Source: Monoplex corrugatus (lineage: Eukaryota > Mollusca > Gastropoda > Littorinimorpha > Ranellidae). Taken from it: a stretch of 64,000 nt of DNA. The notes under the pieces are model-generated. The model was given only the letters and a program-made list of their open reading frames with translations. It made no database searches and was not told the origin of the DNA. Shown here one piece after another: positions 1 through 12,059 of this stretch. The stretch is taken from assembly GCA_030674185.1 (NCBI GenBank), contig CM060315.1, positions 87,048,079 to 87,112,078 of the forward strand. The letters are read 5' to 3'. The position numbers and the translations under genes are program-made. Each line of letters begins with the position of its first letter. Within the stretch, counting starts at the first letter, position 1.

Positions 1-316
1 CAGAGACAGAGAGTCAACTGACTATCCATTTGCCCTCGGCCCTTAAACTCAGCTAATATTAACACAAGTTTTGCATTACTCAAATCACACACCCAGCCCC
101 CAATCTTCCAAAACAAACGGCGCGCACACACACAAACACACGCATACACACGCGCGAAAAAAATATAAAAATGTACGAAACAAATTCAGTGAAACCCAGA
201 AAACAATACTGAATTGGGATAAAAGAAGGGGAGGGGGGGGAGGGGTAGGTATCCAATGATCTTTCTTCATATGAAATGTTCGCAAATTAATATAATGTGG
301 ATGTGGTGCTTAACAC
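1..316. other. No gene; simple-sequence flank
   Basis: Holds a short CA-rich stretch (124-155) and a G-rich run (227-245). Bases 5-60 resemble 495-556 across the intervening microsatellite, suggesting an old local duplication. Confidence 0.5.
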
Positions 317-505
<189 letters not shown>

Positions 506-576
506 TCAACTGATTTAACATCAGTCCTCTGGCCTAAATCTCAGTGAATATTGAGCATTTGTATGATTCAACTGCA

Positions 577-660
577 ATCAATAATTCCTCCGTCACACAT
601 TCTTCGAAAACACACGCACGCGTGTGTTTTCGAAGAATGTGTGACGGAGGAATTATTGAT
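577..660. repeat. Perfect 84-bp palindrome (41-bp arms, 2-nt centre)
   Basis: Base 577 pairs with 660 and every position inward pairs to 617/620, leaving only two central bases. The arms begin atcaataattcctccgtcac and end in a CG-rich tip. A (TA)n run starts directly after the right arm. It could be a fold-back MITE, a palindromic duplication or an assembly snap-back. Confidence 0.9.
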
Positions 661-663
661 ACA

Positions 664-719
<56 letters not shown>

Positions 720-912
720 ATGTATATATGTATGTATATGTATGTATATATATATACATATACATACATATATATATATATATACATATAATACATATAT
801 ATATATATATACATAAAGAGAGATGTATATATATATGTGTGTGTGTGTGTGTGTGCGCGCGCGCGCGTGCGTGTGGGTGTGTGTGTGTGCGCGCGCGCGC
901 ACGTGTGCGTGT
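664..912. repeat. Compound (TA)n/(TATG)n/(GT)n/(GC)n microsatellite
   Basis: The TA run 664-711 grades into TATG/TATA variants to about 820. Then GT (835-854) and alternating GC/GT blocks follow to about 912. Confidence 0.92.
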
Positions 913-1104
913 ATATTTCAAAACAAAATGGTCGAGCAATCTCCTTTCTTATACAAAAACAATGAAAATCCAGATTTTATAGTTCTCAATATCACTGCCA
1001 CTCTGAAGCAGCTTTGTCTGATCTCTAAGTATTGTGGTGTGCATCAAGGATAACAGCAGTCTGTCACAATAGTGAACACACAGTTTCAATAGTGTCTACA
1101 TTTC

Positions 1105-1190
1105 TTCACAAAATGTTAACACATCTTTCCCAAACAGTGCTAATTTTAGGCAATGTTTAACCGTCCTGTGACCCTGACTTTGAGAGTTAA
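1105..1190. repeat. Unclassified interspersed repeat, copy 1
   Basis: Matches 24842-24930, with shared phrases such as agtgctaattttaggca and tgtgaccctgact. No coding sequence or termini are recognisable. Confidence 0.5.
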
Positions 1191-1274
1191 TTTCTGGAAA
1201 GATTCAAGGTATTGCTCAACATTAATCTGTCCCATTTTCTACGCCACCTTAACAGCCAGAGAAGCTGCCAGGTT

Positions 1275-1665
1275 TACAATGCTATAATGACGACGTCGGG
1301 GAAGATAATCACGATGCTATGGAGTTCCGTCTTGGGTTGAGACTGCATGACAGGGCTGTACTCCACGCTTACTATAAACTATATCCTGATGTCAACCAGG
1401 TCCGAGAGATACAAACACATACGGTGCTAGTCTGGAGATTTGGGCAACACCCTCAATGACGCATCCGCGAAGTAGACGAGACTCGACAGTGTGGTCCCAG
1501 TCTTCCCAACGAGCCCACAGTACGCTCAATTCTGGGAAGAAGCCGGTTTGGGCCGAAAAAAACCACAATGATTTTGACAGGACTGATGGGTATTAGAGCC
1601 TGCAACATTACAGTCGGTAGTCTCTTGCGCTAAACACTGCACCACGGGCTTTGACAAACGGCTGG
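1275..1665 (-). mobile_element. SINE-2 copy 1 (tRNA-derived, degraded head)
   Basis: On the minus strand a tRNA-like head carries an A-box-like TGGTGCAGTGT, one mismatch from consensus; the B box is decayed. The body matches the copy at 48565-48905: both contain gactgatg near the head, a cttcccaa block and a tail with ctatggagttcc. Pol III transcribed and LINE-mobilised by family analogy. Confidence 0.65.
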
Positions 1666-1925
1666 TAAAATTAATATCTATGCCCAAGGGTCGAGAAAGT
1701 CTCGTTTATACATTTCTGTCACGGACACGCAGCGTTCTTCGGTCGACATGAAGTAATCTAACTTAAAGAGAAATAAAAGAAGATTTAAGGGCATGTAAAA
1801 GATAAGGCGGTGAGAATATGAACAAAACAAGAATGCCAATTTCTGGGAAATTCTGACAGAAGAACGGAAAGAATGCAACATTCTTCGATTTTGCTCTTTT
1901 AAAATTATGATTTTAGAAACGAACG

Positions 1926-2150
1926 CGTGGCGCGCGCGTGTGTGTGTCTGCGTGTGTGGAGTGAGAGAGAGAGTGAGAGAAAGAGAGAGAGCGAGAGTGT
2001 GTGTGAGTGTGTGTGTGTGCGCGCGCGCGCGCGCGCGCGCCAGAGAGAGAGCAAGAAAAAGAAGAGGGGGGGGGAAGAAAAGGGGAGAGAGGCAGAGCGG
2101 CAGACAGACAGACAGACAGACAGAGACAGAGAGGGAGACAGAGTTGACAT
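1926..2150. repeat. Compound GT/GA/GC/GACA microsatellite
   Basis: Successive blocks of (GT), (GA), (GC), A/G-rich sequence and (GACA). Open frames across it are compositional. Confidence 0.9.
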
Positions 2151-2996
2151 TTTGATATCTTTAAGCTTTCAGCCCAAGCAAAACACGATTTCCAAATAAC
2201 AATAGCGGATGAAATATACCCGTTTCAACACTGCATACTGTAAACCAGCAGCTGTTTCATATTTCATGAAGAACAGTATGTTTTGTGTCGAGACATTAAA
2301 GGCCTACACATTTTGTCACACCTAAGAATTCAAGTGAAGTGTAAGCTGAACCTGTTTCTATAACGAAAAAATAAAGATGGATAACAAAATCATCAAGGCA
2401 AATAAACTGACAGAGACAGGAATATACTCCATTAAACATTTTCTAAAAGAAAACGGCCGTTTTCTCACCTATGAAGAATTTAAAACTAATACTGACTGCC
2501 GTATTGATTTTGTTACTTGGGTATAGCAACTACGACAAATTGTACGTGGTGTCATAATGCAAGAGACTCTACTGAACAGTTTGTGTGGAACTGTTACTTG
2601 TGTCCGTAAATAATCAATGAAAAATGCAAAAATACCTTCAGAATCAAAGTCACACAAAACCTGGTGTTCTTTGGTGTTGATCAAAATGTAAGAGCAGACT
2701 GACTATTTGATCTTATAATAATGCTTGATAAGTCATTTACCTATAAGTGCAAAGTTGACAAATGTGTTCCCAATATACAAACCTTCCAAAGCATGCTAAA
2801 CCTGTGAGTCATAACTGAACAGTATAATGCCAAAATAAACTTTCAGCAGTCCATTTTTAATGCTCAGTGGAACAATTATAGTCCAATGTTCTACCCGTGG
2901 AAAACAGATTTTCTTTATGACATGTTCTTAAATCTTGATGCACACAATAAAACCCTGATAGGGTAGAAGAATACTGTCTTACATCATTTGTATGTT
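2151..2996. other. No feature recognised
   Basis: Ordinary AT-rich DNA with short chance frames only. No repeat shared with the rest of the window was noticed. Confidence 0.5.
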
Positions 2997-3074
2997 ATAG
3001 ATAGATTATTTCTATGTGAGCAATAGATAGATTATTTCTATGTGAGCAATAGATAGATTATTTCTATGTGAGCA
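2997..3074. repeat. 26-bp tandem repeat, 3 copies
   Basis: Three identical units reading atagatagattatttctatg then tgagca. A (TA)n run follows at 3107-3155. Confidence 0.92.
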
Positions 3075-3104
3075 ATACTGTTTAGATATATTTATTAGAA
3101 TATG

Positions 3105-3106
<2 letters not shown>

Positions 3107-3155
<49 letters not shown>
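3107..3155. repeat. (TA)n microsatellite
   Basis: Pure TA dinucleotide run of about 24 units. Confidence 0.97.
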
Positions 3156-3162
<7 letters not shown>

Positions 3163-3480
3163 TATCATTTCTGTTATCACATTGTTCATTGGCGCTTGAT
3201 TATCGTGCAGTAAAACGTTACACTTTGAAAACAAAATTCATAAAAGTATATTGACAGGTGCTTACATCTTGGTGTTCATTTTTAATCCTCCAACGTATGA
3301 AATAGTATGTACATTCTGTATGTTATATGGATTTCATACGTCATTTTTCGTTGCCACATTGCGTGTTTGATGTCCCTTTGTTTTGAAGCAAAAGATGAAT
3401 AACAAAAAGTTTACTTTTTTTTCTAATTTAACAAAACGCAGTTACCGACACGTAACCACAAGCCAAACAACACTCAGCTG
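3156..3480. other. No feature recognised
   Basis: AT-rich, no coding signal and no match to the repeat families in this window. Confidence 0.5.
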
Positions 3481-3483
3481 CTT

Positions 3484-3486
<3 letters not shown>

Positions 3487-3571
<85 letters not shown>

Positions 3572-3600
3572 CAGACAGAGAGAGAGAGACAGAGACAGAG
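3487..3600. repeat. (GA)n then (GACA)n microsatellite
   Basis: GA run 3487-3530, then CAGA repeats to about 3570 and mixed GA/CAGA to 3600. Confidence 0.95.
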
Positions 3601-3750
3601 ACCTGTCTTACAGCTAATCCTGTTATTCTACTCTATGTACACATATAGGTTATATAAGATGCAGTAAGAAAAAATTTAAAAGTAAAATACAAAATACATT
3701 TAAAAATTAACTCGCACAAAAAAGCATGAAAGAAAATCGGGGAGAGCGCG

Positions 3751-3940
3751 CGTGAGAGAGAGAGACAGAGAGAGAGACACAGAGAGAGACAGAGAGAGAG
3801 ACAGAGAGAGACACAGAGAGAGACAAGAGAGAGAGACAGAGAAAAGACAGAAACAGAGAGAGAGACAGAGACAGAGTGACAGTGAGAGAGACAGAGAGAC
3901 AGTGAGAGAGACAGAGAAGACAGAAAAGAGACCGACAGAC
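3751..3940. repeat. GA/GACA-rich low-complexity tract
   Basis: Imperfect GAGAGACA-type repeats that keep frames open on both strands. Confidence 0.9.
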
Positions 3941-4208
3941 AGACAAACTAATATACGTGCGTGTTTCAGTGTGTATATGCGTATACGTGTCTGTGTGTGG
4001 TGCCTAAGTGCGTGTGTAGGAGCTAATACGCACGCTCCTATCTGCGTGCCTGTATATGTGTGTATATGTGAGGCAATAGGAAATGTCGGAAAGCCAGTGC
4101 AAATCGAGGAAACCTAAGTTGAAGAGGACAGATGTCTTTTGCTTTACAAAAGACAGGAAGGATGAAAAAAATAGTCCAGCGATTCTGATAATTACCATAC
4201 TTCTTTCA

Positions 4209-4215
4209 GAAAACA

Positions 4216-4304
<89 letters not shown>

Positions 4305-4333
4305 CACACGCACACACACATACACACACACGC
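4209..4333. repeat. (CA)n microsatellite
   Basis: Long CA run with CG-containing variants at its right edge. Confidence 0.95.
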
Positions 4334-4589
4334 CCGTACGCCTCACTCTCAAGTCCCTATGAAACAATGTCCCTAATCTTAAGAAAAAAGATTAAAAACG
4401 AAATTTGATACAAGTAGACACTGAAGGAAACACGTGAGCATAGGATCGAGTGGGAAAGGAGACAGAGGAGCTCAGACAGCGACAGGCGAGAGGAGAGAAA
4501 CAGAGATGGTCAAACTGACAGAGAAACGGACACAGAGACGAAGACAGACACAGAGATGGCGGGATAGATGGAGGGACGAGAGAGAGGGA

Positions 4590-4590
<1 letters not shown>

Positions 4591-4636
<46 letters not shown>
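4591..4636. repeat. (GA)n microsatellite abutting a LINE-C 3' end
   Basis: Pure GA run immediately preceding the antisense 3' terminus of LINE-C. The same arrangement recurs at 13736-13815. Confidence 0.93.
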
Positions 4637-4639
<3 letters not shown>

Positions 4640-4640
<1 letters not shown>

Positions 4641-4695
4641 TCAGACTTCAGAATTTTTATTCAAGAAAGGCCATAGCCCCTACTGAAGGGGCTTA
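4640..4695 (-). mobile_element. LINE-C 3'-terminal fragment
   Basis: Antisense tail reading cttcagaatttttattcaag then aaaggcc, closely matching the tails at 11010 and 13820. It contains an AATAAA-like signal on the minus strand. Confidence 0.65.
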
Positions 4696-4699
4696 TAAG

Positions 4700-4865
4700 T
4701 CATCATCATCATCAGGTGCCTTGCCGCATGGCGCTGGCGATTTATTGACTTCCATCTGTCTCTATCTCTTGTTGCCTCAAGCATCTCTTCCACCCTCCTT
4801 GTATTCAGCCACTCTGCAAGTCCGTCTAGCATCTCCTCCGTCTTCCCAAATTTTTGTGAACACCT
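4700..4865 (-). mobile_element. LINE-B 3' fragment (C-terminal codons)
   Basis: Antisense match to 37141-37302, covering the end of the LINE-B ORF (MWQG-type terminus) and the ATC-repeat tail, here catcatcatcatcagg. Strongly 5' truncated. Confidence 0.75.
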
Positions 4866-5120
4866 AATATAATGACAATCTGTCTGTCTGTAAGTCCGTA
4901 TACATCATAGAATAATAATAATTATATTGATGATGATGATGATGATGATACTCAGAAGGTGACAAATCTTGATTCAAGAATCAAACCAAGGCGAGCACTC
5001 TGGTCATTCACACACAATGACCAAACCACCAGTGCACAGAACAAATGGGAGGGGGAAGACAGGAGGGGAATAGGCCGTGTGACCCGTGACCCAGCCATCA
5101 TTCTCCCTCTGTCTCACTCA

Positions 5121-5122
<2 letters not shown>
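4866..5122. other. No gene; short (GAT)n at 4931-4950
   Basis: Nothing else recognisable. Confidence 0.5.
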
Positions 5123-5208
<86 letters not shown>

Positions 5209-5229
5209 GACACACACACACGGAGACAC

Positions 5230-5264
<35 letters not shown>

Positions 5265-5275
5265 AAGAGAGAAGA
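5123..5275. repeat. (CA)n then (GA)n microsatellite
   Basis: CA run to about 5205, two GGAGACACACA variants, then GA/GAAA repeats. Confidence 0.95.
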
Positions 5276-5376
5276 TGCTGAGGCAGGGTACATTCAAGCC
5301 TGTTCGACAAATGACCCTTGACCCAAGTTATCATCTCCGTCACACACATATTTTCTCGTGTGTCTATGCGTGCGTG

Positions 5377-5535
<159 letters not shown>

Positions 5536-5900
5536 CATGCCCTGCCACACGGTGTTGGCCATCACGGCCCTCCATACGGATCCATCTTTTGTTGCAGCAA
5601 GTATATCTCCCATCCCCTGTCTCCATCCTCTCCACAAGTCTATCCAATATTTTCTCCCTCGGTCTACCTGGTCTCTTTTTCCCTCCAGTTTTCCTGTTGT
5701 GACTATGTGCTCAAATGTCCCTTGCTTCATACATGTCCTATAAATGTTGCTTCTCTTTTCCTAATCTTCTTCTTCATTAAGGTTCTTTTTGCGTTTCTCC
5801 CATTCAAGTCCCTCTCGTTCGTTTCCCCTGCTGTCCATGGAACTCTCAACATTCTTCTTAGAAACCACATTTCTGCTGCCTTACTCTTGTTCTGAAATAT
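5536..5900 (-). pseudogene. LINE-B C-terminal fragment
   Basis: On the minus strand it decays from the LINE-B C-terminus seen at 36930-37297. Recognisable blocks are AEMWFLRRMLRVPWT, IRKREATFIGH and the Arg/Gly-rich tail. Several stops and frameshifts break it. It abuts a GT microsatellite at the 3' end. Confidence 0.75.
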
Positions 5901-5954
5901 TCCGATAATGTATATGTATATATGTATACATATATCTTTATCTATGTATACATA

Positions 5955-7414
5955 TACTCCTAATCATAATTTAAGGGCCACTTCTTCCTTCCTCTCTAAT
6001 TTTAAGTTGAAATAATTGACAATGTTTAGAATTGATTCTATGTTTTATTTCATCATTTCCACACCTGTTTTGGAAAAAGAAATTAGCACAATGACCCATT
6101 AGTGAACAGCACATGCATTTAAAGGAACATCCCCCCCTTTTCAAAAAACAGAAAGTGTCAGATTTGGCCAATCTGTTTTCAATATCGCGTGTGTCCGCCC
6201 CGAGCCTGGATGCATGCTTCACAGCGCCGATGCATCGACCCCACAAGGGTACGGAGTGTGTCCTGAGGGATGGCTCCAGGAAGTCGGTCACAAGGCGTGC
6301 TCGATGCGCAGGTGCATTGTCGTCCTGGAAGATGGCGCCTTGACCAAGGTCCACAAGCGCAGGCAGTGCCACGGCCGCCAGAACCTCGTCCCGGTACCGG
6401 ACCCCGTTCAGGATGCCGTCAATGGGGAGCAGGGGGGTCCGGGTACCACGGCTCATGCCACCCCACACCATCACCGACCCGCCGCCGTACCGGTTATGCT
6501 CTTGGACAGTGGCGTCAGCGAACCTCTCCCCTTGACGTCGCCACACCCGAGCCCGGCCATCGTTAAAGGTCAGGGTGAACCTGGACTCATCCGAAAACAA
6601 GACCCGGGCCCACTGTTGCCTTGTCCAGGTCACGTGCTCCCTGGCCCAGGTCATGCGGCGCACTCTGTTGACCGGTGACAGCACGGGTCGGACGGCCGGT
6701 CTCCGTGACCTCAAGTTTGCCTCATGTAGCCGTCTTCTCACCGTGCTGCATCTGATGTTAGCACCTGTTGCGTCCCTCAGCTGACCCCTCAAGGTCACCG
6801 CAGTGGATGCCCTTTCCCTCAGGACGGAGAGGGCAAGGTAGCGGTCTTGCTGTCTTGTCGTTACTCTGGGTCGACCCGTGTGACGCCTTTCCTGGACTGC
6901 TCCAGTCTCATTGAAGCGCTCCAGCAGTCTCTGGATTGTGGAATGCGACACTTCAAGTCGTCTAGCAACTTCCCGCTGCGCTAGGCCTTCATCAAGCAGA
7001 GCGAGGGCTCTCCCCCGCTGCTCATCCGTCATCCGTCGTCTTGCAAGCATGGTTAAAACGAACCAAGAACGGGTCCTTTTTATCCTCGTCTGCGGGCAAC
7101 TTTGGCTGGAGTAGTGTTCAAAAAGGGCTTGCCTTGCACGTGCAAAGCGAATTTTGTCGCTACCTTGCCTGCGTCGTCAGAGAGACCCTGCTGAAGATTC
7201 GACAATTTCGTGTGGAAATTGTCTTCCTTGGGCCGCCCATTGCAAATCGGCAAATCCCCAAACACGTGCCAAAAGGAAACTGCAATGTTGTCTGAGCTCT
7301 TATCCATTCAGTTACGGCAACGAATTGGAGAAAAGAGTAAGAGAAAATAGGTTATTTCTCCTTTCAAAAATTGACTCAAAAACGTTCCTGGCCCTTCAAT
7401 AATGACGTGTAGTA
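5955..7414 (-). mobile_element. Tc1-like transposon, copy A (internally deleted)
   Basis: Imperfect terminal inverted repeats begin TACT and share an AAGGGCCA core, flanked by TA duplications (5953-5954, 7415-7416). Length is 1460 bp. Copy B is 1611 bp, and the difference equals a single 151-bp deletion (missing bases correspond to 42176-42326 of copy B, junction near 6273). Non-autonomous, but its ends are intact and it could still be mobilised in trans. Confidence 0.93.
6179..7050 (-). pseudogene. Tc1-family transposase, copy A, disrupted
   Basis: Starts at ATG 7050. The N-terminal two-thirds matches copy B almost exactly: HTH domain, GRPR hook, first catalytic Asp in FSDESRF and second in QDDNAPAH. 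The 151-bp deletion near 6273 shifts the frame and removes the region with the third catalytic residue. The frame then reads non-homologous codons to 5971. It cannot encode an active DDE enzyme. Confidence 0.93.
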
Positions 7415-7470
7415 TATATACACATACATACATATATGTATATATAAATATGATATGTGTGTTGGGGGGG

Positions 7471-7595
<125 letters not shown>

Positions 7596-7599
7596 CCGA

Positions 7600-8230
7600 C
7601 TGCTTTGACAGTTTGAAAATAAAGACACCTTCTAATAATCTTTCGATTTTTATGAAAATTTATGACACTAGTCATGCGATCAAAAACAATTAAGTGGTGA
7701 TCCCTTATCAAGGCATATTTTAGGGTAGGTTTACGCACACTATAAAAGTAAACTTTACGGGCCACATCTGTTGCAATCGAGTTAGACAAAAACACCACGG
7801 ACGAAACCACACAAACAATACCCGCGTACTGGACAAAACCTCACAGTATGATCACATTTTGTAACGGTCAAACTCGATTTGATTTGTCGATTTTATCTTG
7901 TAGCGAATTCCTGTGATCTCTAAGAGTTATTTTCCCTTTGTTGTTTTTAGTAACCAGGAACTGAGTTACGTCCCTTTGGCGAGTTTTTATCACCGTTGCG
8001 AAATGGTTAAAACGTCAGACGCTGCGCTTCAGCCCGTTCTTATTTAGAACTGCGTGTATCTAATTTTTGCAACTCTACATTGGTCTCTTCTTGCTGACCT
8101 AGTGACACAACTCTGAGTTCTAACTGTCCAATGTAACCAGATCAACACAGTGTCTGTCAAACTACCTGAAGTTTGGACAAAATCACCAGAAGTTTGGTTT
8201 GCAGGGGTGGAAGCTCAGTTTGGCACTAAG
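7600..8230. other. No feature recognised
   Basis: Apparently single-copy sequence within this window; no coding signal. Confidence 0.5.
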
Positions 8231-8765
8231 GGCACTGTTATTGTTATTGTTACTATTGTTGTTTAAAACCCAGCCGAGTGCATAGAGTCATATCAGGGCG
8301 ATAACCGCTTCAAAACATGCAAAACTTCAACAGGAAAAAAAGCAAATTAAGTACACATATCAATGATTCGTGCACATAATCCAAGGAAATACCCCCGGCG
8401 TTGACCATTCCGTCCAATTTAAAAAAAATACCTGAATACAAATTTAAGTATACATAAGTACACCAAAACATATATAAAAACGTGCATGAATTACCTAAAA
8501 TTGCTTCCGCATATCTCACCTCCCTAGAGCTTAAAATACACTTAATACATGTAGCCTACCCAATTATCACTCCTAAGAAAAAGTGCGCGAGACTTTATCG
8601 AACACATACAGGTGAATAGACCAGCAAGACAGAAAATGATAGGAAGAAATGACAGAAAGCAAAGGAGGAAGAAAGAAACAGAGTGACAGAAAAGAAGAAA
8701 TTTCTAGCACAGAATGTCCAGAAGGGGGGGATACTGTTTATACTGAAAGAGCCCCCGGCATCCCC
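8231..8765 (-). mobile_element. Unit-530 non-autonomous retroelement, copy 1
   Basis: On the minus strand it starts at a G-rich 5' end (GGGGATGCCGGGGGCTCTTT) and ends with a tail (ATATGACTCTATGCACTCGG, GGGTTTTAAACAACAATA) plus CAATAA-type repeats. The same ends recur in the other copies, so it is a defined unit rather than random truncation. No tRNA-like A or B box was seen in the head. The tail matches LINE-D. Confidence 0.75.
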
Positions 8766-10060
8766 ACGGCGGACACGGAGGGCATAAGCCAAGACCAAAC
8801 AAAATGTGACTACATTGTGAGTGCACTTGACATCAACACAGCACAGCAAGTTCAGTCTATCCTCACCAGCCCACCAGGTGTTGACAAATACAACACCTTG
8901 AAAACAGCCCTAATCAAGACTTTTGGCAAGTCTCAGTTCCAAAAAAAAAAGTGCTGAACTCCACAATCTAAATAGACTTGGTGACAAACGCCTTGCTCTT
9001 CTTATGCGCAAGATTATCGCCCACAATAATGATCCACAAACACTTAAACGTGCATTGTTTCTGGCAAACCTTCCAAAAGACAACTGAAGTATTCTAGCAG
9101 GACATAATATTGCAGACACAGAGGCACCTGCCGTGGCAGCAGACCGCATCTGGGAAACACATGCTACAGGTGTACAGCAAATCTCCATAGTTCCAAGTGA
9201 AACACACGCTGTAGCTATAAGACCACAGACTGAACAGGATGTGGTGACTCCAGCATCAACAGAGACTGTGTCTGCGATGAAAAAGCAACATTCCTCTCCA
9301 CAGCAGGGCATAATTAATTCAGTTTCTGTGTGTTTTTACCACCAGAGATTTGGACCAGATGCCCATCACTGCTAGCCTGGCTGCAAGTTTGCATCATTAT
9401 TTTCTAAACCAAACTATCAGGGCACATCATCAGCGAGAAACGCTAAAGCCAGCCACGAAATGTGGTAGCGGCCGGCGATTCAAATTCCAAAATGTTCTCT
9501 GTTCATGATCTGTGTACCAGCCAATCATATTTAATTGACACTGGTGCTGATTGTCAGTTTATCCAGCCTCTGCACTGGACCACAAGACTAACTCACCTTC
9601 TATACAACTTTTTGCTGCTTATGGAACTTTCATCAAGACCTAGGGTAAAAGTAGTATCACTTTGGAAATTAAACCGAGTCAAGTGTATACACATGAATTT
9701 TATCTCGCTGATGTTACTGGCTCCATTCTTGGTGCTGACTTTTTCATCAGAAGCACTGATTTCCCCCCTGACCCTTCAGGCTTATCGCTTCATTCACACA
9801 ACACACACTCTGACCTTCGTTAACAGTTTCTAGAGTTAATCACCTCATATTTTGATTCGATGGCCAATAAACATGGTGTTGAACATGAAATCATCAAACA
9901 TGAACCATCTGTCTATGCTCGTGCCTGACATCTGAGTCCAGAGAAGCTGGCTGCTACAAAAGCTGAATTCTCGAAGATGGAACAGATGGGCATCATCTGT
10001 CGATCCAACTCACCCTGGTCTTCACCACTCCACGTGATTCCCTAACCAGGTGGCCTTTGG
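8750..10060 (+). pseudogene. Ty3/gypsy-like retrotransposon remnant (gag, protease, start of RT)
   Basis: Order along the plus strand: a gag-type capsid segment (YIVSALDINTAQQVQSILTS and following, 8805-9090), a short linker, then a retropepsin with the active-site motif YLIDTGAD (about 9528-9551), a GADF protease C-terminal motif near 9735, and the pre-RT stretch LSPEKLAATKAEFSKMEQMG followed by SNSPWSSPLHVIP (about 9930-10045). At least one poly-A frameshift (8941-8951) and several stops break it. RT catalytic motifs, integrase and LTRs were not found. Its left edge overlaps the 5' end of Unit-530 copy 1. Confidence 0.8.
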
Positions 10061-10560
10061 TGACATGGAAACCAGCCTGCCTATGTACCTTCAAACTTGG
10101 CATCTTCTGGGAACGTCTACGTCCGAAACAATTCTCATAGTCCCTATAAAGTATAATGGCCCCTACCGCATCACCGTTTTGTTTGTGAATATTCTTGAGG
10201 AATGGCTGAAATATCAGACACTGCACTTCAGTACACGTCTTTCTGTAGAGTCGTGTGCAACTAATGTTTGCTCCTCCACAATCTATTACACAGAGAAAGA
10301 GAGACAGAGACAGACAGAGAGGCAGACAGAGAGACAGACAGCCGATATGGGAAGTCGTGCCGGGTGAGAAAATATGTCATTCATGTTCATTTCTTTTGTA
10401 TGATTTCTCAGCCGGGTGTGAAATCTTCCTTGATGACATATCGTGCCCTACTGTTTAGCAAACGAGATGGGTCTAGTGTGTGTTTAATCTAGGTGTGTTT
10501 ATGTAAGAACAGACCTAGTTCTATTTTTTCAATACTTAAACCTGAGCTGAAATATTGTTA
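10061..10560. other. No gene; short GACA tract at 10291-10340
   Basis: May include the decayed downstream part of the gypsy remnant, but I could not identify motifs. Confidence 0.45.
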
Positions 10561-10586
10561 CCACACACACACACACACACCACACA

Positions 10587-10626
<40 letters not shown>

Positions 10627-10680
10627 GCACGCACGCACGCACGCACGCACACACAATATATATATATGTATGTATGTATG

Positions 10681-10714
<34 letters not shown>

Positions 10715-10735
10715 TGTATGTATGTATGTATATAT
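10561..10735. repeat. (CA)n/(CGCA)n/(TATG)n compound microsatellite
   Basis: CA to about 10621, CGCA to 10650, then TATG repeats. Confidence 0.95.
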
Positions 10736-10886
10736 GAATGTATAACGCTATCCAAAACTTTGTTTTGTGCCTCTGTCTAAACTGCCACGAAAAATCGAGT
10801 TATGCAATTTTTGATCTCTTGTTTCGAACTTGCAATTTTTGCAATACTTCCAATGAAGCACGAATACTTCTTTATTTTTATCTTGT

Positions 10887-10937
10887 GTGTGCGTGTGCAC
10901 GCGCGCGTGCGTGCGTGCGTGCGTGTGTGTGTGTGTT
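10887..10937. repeat. GT/GC/GCGT microsatellite
   Basis: Short compound run. Confidence 0.85.
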
Positions 10938-11002
10938 CTTATATGAAAAGAGTCTTACTTATTAACAACACAAGTCTATTGTTTTAACTATAGACACAGA
11001 CT

Positions 11003-11510
11003 TCAGACTTTTTATTCAAGAAAGGCCTACTGAAGGGGTGATTGTAAGTATAATGAAATAATCAGACAACATATTATATAAGATTAAAAATCAACAACAA
11101 AATGAAGTTTACATTACGATAAAGCAATTTCCCTGATTTTAGCTGCTTTAAGCAAGAACAAACAAAAATTCTTGATATAATCGAAACGAGTTGAACACAC
11201 TAACAAACACAGTTTAAACATATTTGGGCATCCATAATATTTTTAGGGATAAATCTTGAACGGATTTCATCTAAAGCTGGACAACACAGGACAAAATGTA
11301 TTTCGTCTTTTTCAGCTTGCATACATGAAGGACAGAGCAAATCAGACTCTCTGTGTTGCTTGTATCTCAATTGATGCGCTTTCAAATTTGATAAACCAAG
11401 CCTAAATTATGCTTTTTTTTCAAATTAATATCCAGATCAAGCCTTACGTAAGGTTTAACACTGTGAAAATCAATGCCAGTTCAGTAGAAATCATATCTTC
11501 CACTTGTCTG
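11003..11510 (-). pseudogene. LINE-C 3' portion with C-terminal zinc-knuckle
   Basis: The minus strand reads a LINE C-terminus: LLCPSCMQAEKDEIHFVLCC, a CxxC...HxxxxC pattern usual at the end of such ORF2 proteins, then a 3' UTR ending cttcagactttttattcaag on the plus strand. The adjacent 36-bp array (11511-12002) is an expansion of its own upstream codons. Confidence 0.75.
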
Positions 11511-12002
11511 TATATGGTCGTTCCACTTTTGCCATCTACAATCATGTATATGGTCGTTCCACTTTTGCCATCTACAATCATGTATATGGTCGTTCCACGT
11601 TTTTTGCCATCTACAATCATGTATATGGTCGTTCCACGTTTGCCATCTACAATCATGTATATGGTCGTTCCACTTTTGCCATCTACAATCATATATATGG
11701 TCGTTCCACTTTTGCCATCTACAATCATTATATGGTCGTTCCACGTTTGCCATCTACAATCATGTATATGGTCGTTCCACGTTTGCCATCTACAATCATG
11801 TATATGGTCGTTCCACGTTTGCCATCTACAATCATGTATATGGTCGTTCCACTTTGCCATCTACAATCATGTATATGGTCGTTCCACTTTTGCCATCTAC
11901 AATCATGTATATGGTCGTTCCACTTTGTAATGTATATGGTCGTTCCACTTTTGCCATCTACAATCATGTATATGGTCGTTCCACTTTTGCCGTCTACAAT
12001 CA
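11511..12002. repeat. 36-bp minisatellite, 14 units, derived from LINE-C coding sequence
   Basis: The unit reads tatatggtcgttccactttt then gccatctacaatcatg. Fourteen units are counted by the ggtcgttcc core; a few carry small indels. On the minus strand each unit encodes the 12 residues DCRWQKWNDHIH. The left flank (atcatatcttccacttgtctg-like) and right flank (ctacaatcaatc) match the single-copy segment in the LINE-C piece at 13940-13998. Confidence 0.93.
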
Positions 12003-12059
12003 ATCAGTCTTAACTATAAACACAGACATTGAGAAACCGAGAGGAACAGAGACGATTGT

